Source: Hexactinellida sp. DTS-2022 (taxonomy: Eukaryota > Porifera > Hexactinellida). Taken from it: a DNA stretch of 64,000 nucleotides. Location of the stretch: contig JAPNXP010000014.1 in the NCBI GenBank assembly GCA_028753945.1, positions 868,001 to 932,000 of the forward strand, in the 5' to 3' direction. Position numbers and translations under genes: made by a program. Shown piece by piece: positions 57,691 through 64,000 of the stretch (positions are counted from its first letter, which is position 1; every line of letters begins with the position of its first letter). Below the pieces are notes generated by a model. That model was not told the DNA's origin. It saw only the letters and a program-made list of their open reading frames with translations, and ran no database searches.

Positions 57691-58013
57691 TCATAACGTC
57701 CCTATCTATCCATTTCCATGGTAGAAAATGTGAGGAGTAAGGCCGCACAGCGGTCGTTAACTTGAGGTGCGTAGTACCGATCTGTCGCAAAGCGATCGAG
57801 ACCGAAGGGCTAGTATAAACTAAATACAAAAAGAGAAAACTGATTAATTCTTGAGAAATATCAAAAGGTATCCGCGAATAAGTGAAATATATTAATAAAT
57901 TAATTTCAGGATAATCTAAACACGTCTGGTATCTAATAATTAGATTAACAGAAGGACATTGGTAACTTCCGAAAGAGTTAACAATTAGAATTCACCTGAC
58001 GCATGTAGGCAGA

Positions 58014-59249
58014 TTACGAATATAGGTTGTCAGTAAATGAGAATACGGTGGTTGTGCCCAGCAACAATGATTCTTCCATTGGAATCAATAGAAACTCCAG
58101 TAGGTGTAGAAATTGCTTCTTTAATTTGGTGAAGCAAAGTAGATTCCTTATCAAAATATAAATACATTTGTTGCCATATTCTGAGATAATAAAGTTACCA
58201 GCTCCATCTAACTTGAATGCAAAGGGGCGGCTTAAGTGTTTGGATATCGAGGTAGTAATAGTGTTCTGCAGGTATTGGTAGTTGTAATTGAAAATGTATA
58301 GGAAAGGATTTTGATGAGATAAGACGTAAATATTATCTTTGGTAAGCTGTATGTCAGAAGGATAGTTAATTACGGTATTACCAAACTGTGATTTGTATGA
58401 ATAATCTTTGGAGAATATTTGGATTCTCTTGTTGGAATAATCGCAAACATAAATATCATCATCAGATTCATTAATAGCAATGCCACGAGGGTTTTTGAAT
58501 TGTCCATCTCCACTACCTTGTGTTCCTATTTGTTTCAATAAAGTTCCATTCATATCAAATACTGAGAAACATCCAAGTTCATATTGAGTGACAAACAATT
58601 TCTTTTTAGAGATTGCAATACAGATAGGACCTTTAATCGCTCCAAAATTAGACAAATAATTAAAATCTTTGTCATAGATTTTTACTCTATTGTTCAACTG
58701 ATCGGCAACATAAACATTACCAGTTCTATTGTCTACTTCAACTCCCCATGGGTGATTAAACTGTCCCACACTATTACTTGCTACATCTCCTATACTCACA
58801 ACTGGTCTCACTTTATCTTTATACCTCACCACAGGCAGACATGAGTCGGTTGAGTTAACAACAGTAATATTACCGAAACATTTTATCTTATCCAATAGTG
58901 AAATATCGAATTCAAATAAGATACGTTTTGAACTAAATTCATTCTGTATCTCTTTCTGTTTCTTCTGTATTGCTTCTATGAATAAACTCTGAGTGTCTTT
59001 GAGGTCTCCAGTTAAGAGAATATTTTCCTGATTAAATTTCAATGCTCTGTCAAGTTCAATTATAGAATCCTCTTTTTTCAATTTCCCTTTTTGGTAATTG
59101 TCATTTATTTCTTCTAACTTTCTCAAAAGTTCTTTCTTTCTTTCCTTCAAACAATCAATCAATTGATTGAATTGAGTTTCTATATCGGATTTAATTTGAA
59201 TCAATTGAGACTCAAAACTGTTAGCCTCAGGATTACTGGCTGTTGCCAT
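58014..59249 (-). pseudogene. B3: NHL gene with a late frameshift
   Basis: The frame is intact from MATASNPEANSFESQ through five blades. At about 58155 one base is missing relative to B1/B2 (atcaaaatataaatac versus atcgaaaatataaatac), so after KCIYI the reading goes to LIRNLLCFTKLKKQ and ends at 411 codons. The last blade is lost from the protein though its nucleotides remain. A six-bladed propeller closed by its last blade would probably not fold, so a recent pseudogene is likely; a functional altered tail cannot be excluded. Confidence 0.75.
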
Positions 59250-59610
59250 CTAATGATATTTCCCTTTACTTAGCTACAAATACAGAAACTGAAAAACAAT
59301 GCTATCATTGAGTAAAAATAATACTTATCCAGCGATCATGGGCGTTACTATTATTTCCTACATACTATTGATTGTTGTTCTCTGTATATATGAAGCTAAT
59401 CTGTGGACGGTTAATAGGAAGTTTAGTAGTAAAGCCGATTTTTAAACTAAAATTGTATATTGATATTCTTGTGTGTTAAAATTATTTAATTGTTAAACTA
59501 TCCATAAAGCAATTGTATAAAAGGCGGAAGCGATGGAAGAAGTGATAGACAGAGAACATTTTTTCTGCCGATACCAGGTTATTAAAACCACAATGGTGTA
59601 TGTTTGTATG

Positions 59611-59870
59611 CATAGGCGCCGAACCCGGGGGGGAGGGGGGTCAGGGAGGGTGTCACCCCCCCTGGCCGAGGAGCAGTCAGGGAAGAAAAATGGAAAAATA
59701 ATGCTTCCATAGTGAGTTTGTATAAATATCAGTGGATGATGCATGTATCTATAGTTTCTATACAATTAAACCCGTCCAACATTGATTCTATTCCCCATAG
59801 GTGTAGTTTTTTGAACTTTTAGATTAGAATATCCCCCCCCCCCTAGCGTTGGAGAGTTTCGGCGCCCATG
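59611..59870. mobile_element. MITE with 'cataggcgccgaa' ends, 8 bp duplication
   Basis: Left cataggcgccgaacccgggg, right gagtttcggcgcccatg; tttgtatg on both sides (59603-59610, 59871-59878). Cassette 2 (about 49460-49480) carries the uninterrupted tttgtatgtgtgtac. A left end alone occurs at 41395. Confidence 0.85.
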
Positions 59871-60164
59871 TTTGTATGTGTGTACTATTTATACTGTATT
59901 GCTTTGAATAAGCGCTCGGAGGTATCTTTTCGTGGATTCTGATGGTTCTCACAATATACTAACCGTAGTTGTCAAAATTAATGTAATTACACTCCAGTTA
60001 TGAGTTATCAACTAATTTGTTTTAATTTTACAAACGAATGCCATTAGTATAGACCTGGCGCTTATTCGAAGCAAAACTGTATATTTGATTGTATGTTCCC
60101 AGTCGATACGGTTTCCAAATTTGATATTTGGCATTCAAGTACAACTTTAGCGGTTATGTTGCAG

Positions 60165-60312
60165 TGCAAACGCGAGATTGGTGTGAACGCGTGTACACCA
60201 GTGTACACGCGTTCACACCAACTTGTCTGGTGTACACGCGTTCACACTGGTGTAAACGCGAGATTTTATTAAGTTTAGTTAATCTCGCGTTTACACCAGT
60301 GCAAACGCGAGA
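60165..60312. repeat. CG-rich palindrome cluster
   Basis: Perfect arms tggtgtgaacgcgtgtacac and inverse enclose three bases (60178-60220). Further copies of gtgtacacgcgttcacac and two inverted aaacgcgagatt motifs follow, all in about 150 bp of otherwise AT-rich sequence. Confidence 0.8.
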
Positions 60313-60730
60313 TTGGGGATTTATTATACCTGTGGTTCATTTATATTAAATAACTAACGTGGTATTTGTTGACCATGCTAGGCAGGATTATTATGGGAAT
60401 CAGGGAATGGGAATCATTTTATTCCCTGTGGGATTCTATTATAAGTGTGTGTGAACTATTTATTATACGTAGACCCAAGTGCACTATATACACAGCTCTC
60501 ATTTTTGTCGGTATACCCTTTGAAATCTTGTGTAATTGAATGGGTCTGAAGTATTTTCTACAGTTACGATACCCTGAGTATTATTTGATAAGAAATAGTA
60601 TGTATTGCATCTCGTTCTTGCCAACTGTACCAGTAATTCTTTTAAACTGTCAACGTCAAGGAATATATTATACATACCAACTCGCTCATTAATTTCCTTA
60701 TCTTAATTATTTTCATTTAGTACTAATTAT

Positions 60731-60792
60731 AAATGTTGGTACAAGCTATAAATGTTGGTACAAGCTATAAGGGTTGGTACAAGCTATAAGGG
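60731..60792. repeat. 20 bp tandem repeat, three copies
   Basis: Unit tgttggtacaagctataaa/g. Confidence 0.8.
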
Positions 60793-61159
60793 TGTTACCT
60801 GGATCAATAAATTTATATTTATCAATGAATAGAGATAACGAACATTTATATATTCTATTACGACCAGTGGCGTATGTTGTAATTTGTGTGCGAGAAAAAG
60901 CACTCGCGTATTCTCTTGGTGGGTTTGCTTATTGGCATAAAACCAAAATACTTATAAGCGGTAAAATCTCTTGGCATGTTCAATGTAAGCCATCGCTAAT
61001 CCGAACGGGAGAAATAACATTTTTTTCGTTTAAAGAGAGAATAATTTTCAGTTGGAATTGGAAACTTTCTAATTGTACGAGTAATAGTTTCGTTTGGATT
61101 AATGAGGTTCGGATTAGCTAGGGTGTACTGTACTATTATAGTATAAGTCTGTTATATTA

Positions 61160-61410
61160 TATTATTACTGTGCCGACTATACTATAGTATAGTGGCCCAG
61201 TATTGGTCTTAGTGCCTTGGTTATTATTACTGTGCCGACTATACTATAGTATAGTGGCCCAGTTCTAATCTTAGTGCCTTGGTTATTATTATTATTACTG
61301 TGCCGACTATACTATAGTATAGTGGCCCAGTTCTAATCTTAGTGCCTTGGTTATTATTATTATTACTGTGCCGACTATACTATGGTATAGTGGCCCAGTA
61401 TTGGAATCAC
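61160..61410. repeat. 62-68 bp tandem repeat, four copies
   Basis: Each unit has ttactgtgccgactatacta, the palindrome actatactatagtatagt and a gtggcccagt..ttagtgccttgg tail. Its inverse (agtatagtcggcacagaata) occurs once at 1276, beside a MITE. Confidence 0.85.
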
Positions 61411-61489
61411 TGCCTTTAATATATTTTTTTTCTCCGTAGCCGGTGCCCTGGCCACACCTGTATACATTGAGGGCTGAAATTTGGCATGC

Positions 61490-62640
61490 AGTTGCGGAGG
61501 GACCGTCTAATTTGCACTTGGGGTTACGATTTTTTATCAAATGATTTCAACACCTATTTAAACTAATTATAGCTCATAACATGAAATAATTAATATTGAG
61601 CTTGATAAAATTTACATGTACGGATAGAGAATTAAATTCTAAACCTTTTCACAGTGCACGAATTTTTAAATTGGGTTTCGTTAGTGCCACAATAGAGTTG
61701 CAAGTTTCCTTTCTTTACTAACACTTCAGTTCCATTGAAAGTGTTAAATCTAATTCTATTGTTTCAACTTGTAATAATTATATTGATTTGACTTGTTAAA
61801 TCTTATTCTATTGTTTCAACTTGCGATAAATATATTGATTTAACTTATAAATTCCAGCTGGCTTCTATTTAATTGTAGTATTACTAGACAATGGATTAAA
61901 TAAAATAATATATTATAAGGAATTTGTTGACTTAATTCAACTCAACCGTGGATAACATTGCTAAAAAAATTAACTAATAATATAATTTATTATCAATACA
62001 TAATGAATGAATGGCATTAAACTCAAGATGGTTTATGATAGAAACAAACTTCAAATTTATCTACCGTTCCTTGTGGCTCGGATCAATTAACAAATGGATC
62101 ATGACACCTTGAGGCGTTGATGACTTGGCGAAAAAAAATCCAAAATTGCAGATGTGCTGACAGCATGTTCTTTTGGAGGCACTATCAATAACCCACCAAC
62201 AAAATATAGTGCCACCAATGGAACATGCGTCGGCACAGCTGCAATTTTGGATTTTTTTATTTTCCTTCCGTATCCTCTCCACAGAACAGAGTTTTATTAA
62301 CTAAGAACCCAAAATTTCTGGGTATGTGTCTCATGGGTTACAGATGTGCACCTGGGGTCACGATTTTTGATTAAAATTTTTTGGACACATTTTTGCACCT
62401 GTTTAATATTAAAACAGGAACAATAAATAGTGCGCGAATATTTAAATTATATGCATTCGATAGAGAATTAAATTCTACACCTTTTCACAGTGCACGAACT
62501 TTTAAATTGGGTTTCGTTTGTGGCACAATTGAGTTGCAAGTTTCCTTTGTTTACTAACACTTCAGTTCTAATGAAAGTGTTAAATCTAATTCTATTGTTT
62601 CAACTCGTTATTATTATATTGATTCAACTTGTGAGATCGA
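61490..62640. repeat. Direct duplication of about 300 bp
   Basis: 61500-61790 and 62345-62630 share blocks such as ggatagagaattaaattcta, cttttcacagtgcacgaa and taacacttcagttc in the same order and orientation. The copy of the foldback at 62130-62262 lies between them. Confidence 0.7.
62130..62262. mobile_element. Foldback 'ggaggcactatattttg' family, copy 3
   Basis: Arms aatccaaaattgcagatgtg.. and inverse ..gctgcaattttggattttt. More diverged than the other two copies. The left flank (gatcatgacaccttgaggcg) recurs at 63850. Confidence 0.75.
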
Positions 62641-62912
62641 GTAGGCTTCTATTTTCCAATTGAAAAAAAAGATTATATATTTCACAACAACGACAGATTA
62701 TGTGATTATATTTACTTCTGCGAGAATATTATTGCACTGTTAATATACTGACGTAATTAATTATAATTATTTCAGCCAGTATATTACTTATATAAATGCT
62801 TATAATTAGTTTATTAGGGGTTATCGAGTGTGCAGAATTGAAATTTAATAACCAAATTAATTAATTAATTATTCATGACAAAATAATTTAACTTAATAAT
62901 TGTAAGTTGACG

Positions 62913-63700
62913 CATGGCCTACTTAATATACGGCTATATATGTTCCCGAGAAGGCCAAGAAAGAAGAAGGCCAGTTTCTAATTTTCATTTTAGGATAAAC
63001 TATGCCTCCTATTGTTGTTATTTGGGTTGTATATGGGGTAATCAACCATTGCGAGTCCAATGGAACCACTTTTGAGAATCTCAGATTTGTGGTTAAGCTG
63101 TTTAGGCGCAATTTAATGATGACACCACAAATATACAAAAATATAAAATTTGAGTATAAAGAACTGCGAGAAAATGAAAATAATTTGCTAACATAATTCG
63201 AATACATTTTCCGGATATATATTGATAATGAATATATATAAACCAGCAATTATATACGTTTTATGTACGAAAATAGTAAGTTTTAATTCGGATACTACTT
63301 GTATTTTAGCATGTGGTTGCTTTATAATTTTTCATTTTTTTTAGAATGTCGCCATTTTGTGATTTAGTAGCCTTTGGGGTATGAAATATATCCCTATATT
63401 AGTATTCCTATTATAAAATTATTAGAAAGTAGGAAGAAACTGAAATTAATGATATTTGAAAAAAATTCATTTTACCATAAATTGTTACCGTCATCATTAA
63501 ATTGCGCCTAAACAGCTTAACCACAAATCTGAGATTCTCAAAAGTGGTTCCATTGGACTCGCAATGGTTGATTACCACATATACAACCCAAATAACAACA
63601 ATAGGAGGCATAGTTTATCCTAAAATGAAAATTAGAAACTGGCCTTCTTCTTTCTTGGCCTTCTCGGGAACATATATAGCCGTATATTAAGTAGGCCATG
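62913..63700. mobile_element. Foldback element, 'catggcctacttaata' ends, copy 2
   Basis: 788 bp with arms of about 220 bp; left catggcctacttaatatacg, right inverse. The 7 bp duplication gttgacg flanks it (62906-62912, 63701-63707). Each arm carries the same small open frame (MPPIVVIWVV..) in opposite orientation, which is a by-product of the arms and not a gene. Confidence 0.85.
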
Positions 63701-64000
63701 GTTGACGTTGAAATTGGTGTTAAATTATATATAATATTAATTATTATTTATACTAATTAATTAAATATCATAAATCTCAGAAATCAAATATGATAGAAAC
63801 AAACTTCCAATTTATCAATTGATCCTTATGCCACGTAACACCTCTACAAATGGGTCTTGACACCTTGAGGTGATGATGACATCGTCAAAAAAATGTGTTT
63901 TTACAATTTCGTTAATTAAATAATTCGCATGGGTTGGTTGATGTTGGGTGATGACCCAACACTCACATAAAAAATGCTGAGTCATCAGCTATTATATTCT

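Larger units (their letters stand above)
59880..64000. other. Right end of the window, non-coding
   Basis: Apart from the repeats and elements listed, it contains sequence related to the 'ccccgaataagcgc' element (59905-60080) and a fragment ending ttcggattagctagggtgtactg near 61130. No exon with splice sites or family similarity was found. Confidence 0.5.

Noticed and set aside
63002..63690. Paired small frames beginning MPPIVVIWVV / MRLNSLTTNL
   Set aside because: Identical sequence in the two inverted arms of a foldback element gives the same frames twice.

Overview
This is AT-rich eukaryotic DNA from an animal. It holds two conserved, intron-rich animal genes: a dystrobrevin homologue and a C1orf50/DUF2452 homologue. 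To their right is a tandem array of intronless coiled-coil plus NHL-repeat genes. Introns are short to moderate with GT..AG ends. The many RING-less coiled-coil/NHL genes, animal-type dystrobrevin and heavy load of small DNA transposons suggest an early-branching metazoan, perhaps a sponge; that placement is inference from memory of such gene families, not something the sequence proves.

Layout. 1-2980: non-coding, full of miniature inverted-repeat elements (MITEs). 2981-18916 (+): dystrobrevin gene, 19 exons that I joined by splice phase into about 907 codons, with the first coding exon missing or outside the window. 20721-25376 (-): a five-exon, 180-codon C1orf50 homologue. 25743-27352 (-): a decayed coiled-coil/NHL pseudogene split by a foldback element. 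29658-30905 (-): fused fragments of three NHL genes (cassette remnant 0). 31700-35330 (-): a broken DIRS-type retroelement (RT, RNase H, tyrosine recombinase) with two nested elements. 35928-59249 (-): three copies of a 6-8 kb cassette with the order A (409 aa NHL gene), C (NHL pseudogene), B (406 aa NHL gene), separated by spacers with tandem repeats and elements caught between clean target-site duplications. 59250-64000: repeats and foldback elements with no gene recognised.

How it fits together. Dystrobrevin is expected to act in the dystrophin-glycoprotein complex at the cell cortex through its EF-hand-like/ZZ region and C-terminal coils. The C1orf50 homologue has no assigned function. 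The NHL proteins have an N-terminal coiled coil and a six-bladed propeller but no RING or B-box, so they look like binding or scaffold proteins rather than E3 ligases. The copies differ in a mosaic way, mostly in propeller blade loops, as expected of a young array with gene conversion. The cassettes also serve as a natural record of transposition: comparing them reveals empty sites for hAT-like (8 bp duplication), MULE-like (9 bp) and other elements. Introns and spacers carry a large variety of short elements that begin CAGT and sit at TA.

Limits: coordinates come from reading by eye and may be off by one or two bases; no database search was run; exon joins were chosen by reading frame, splice consensus and remembered family similarity.
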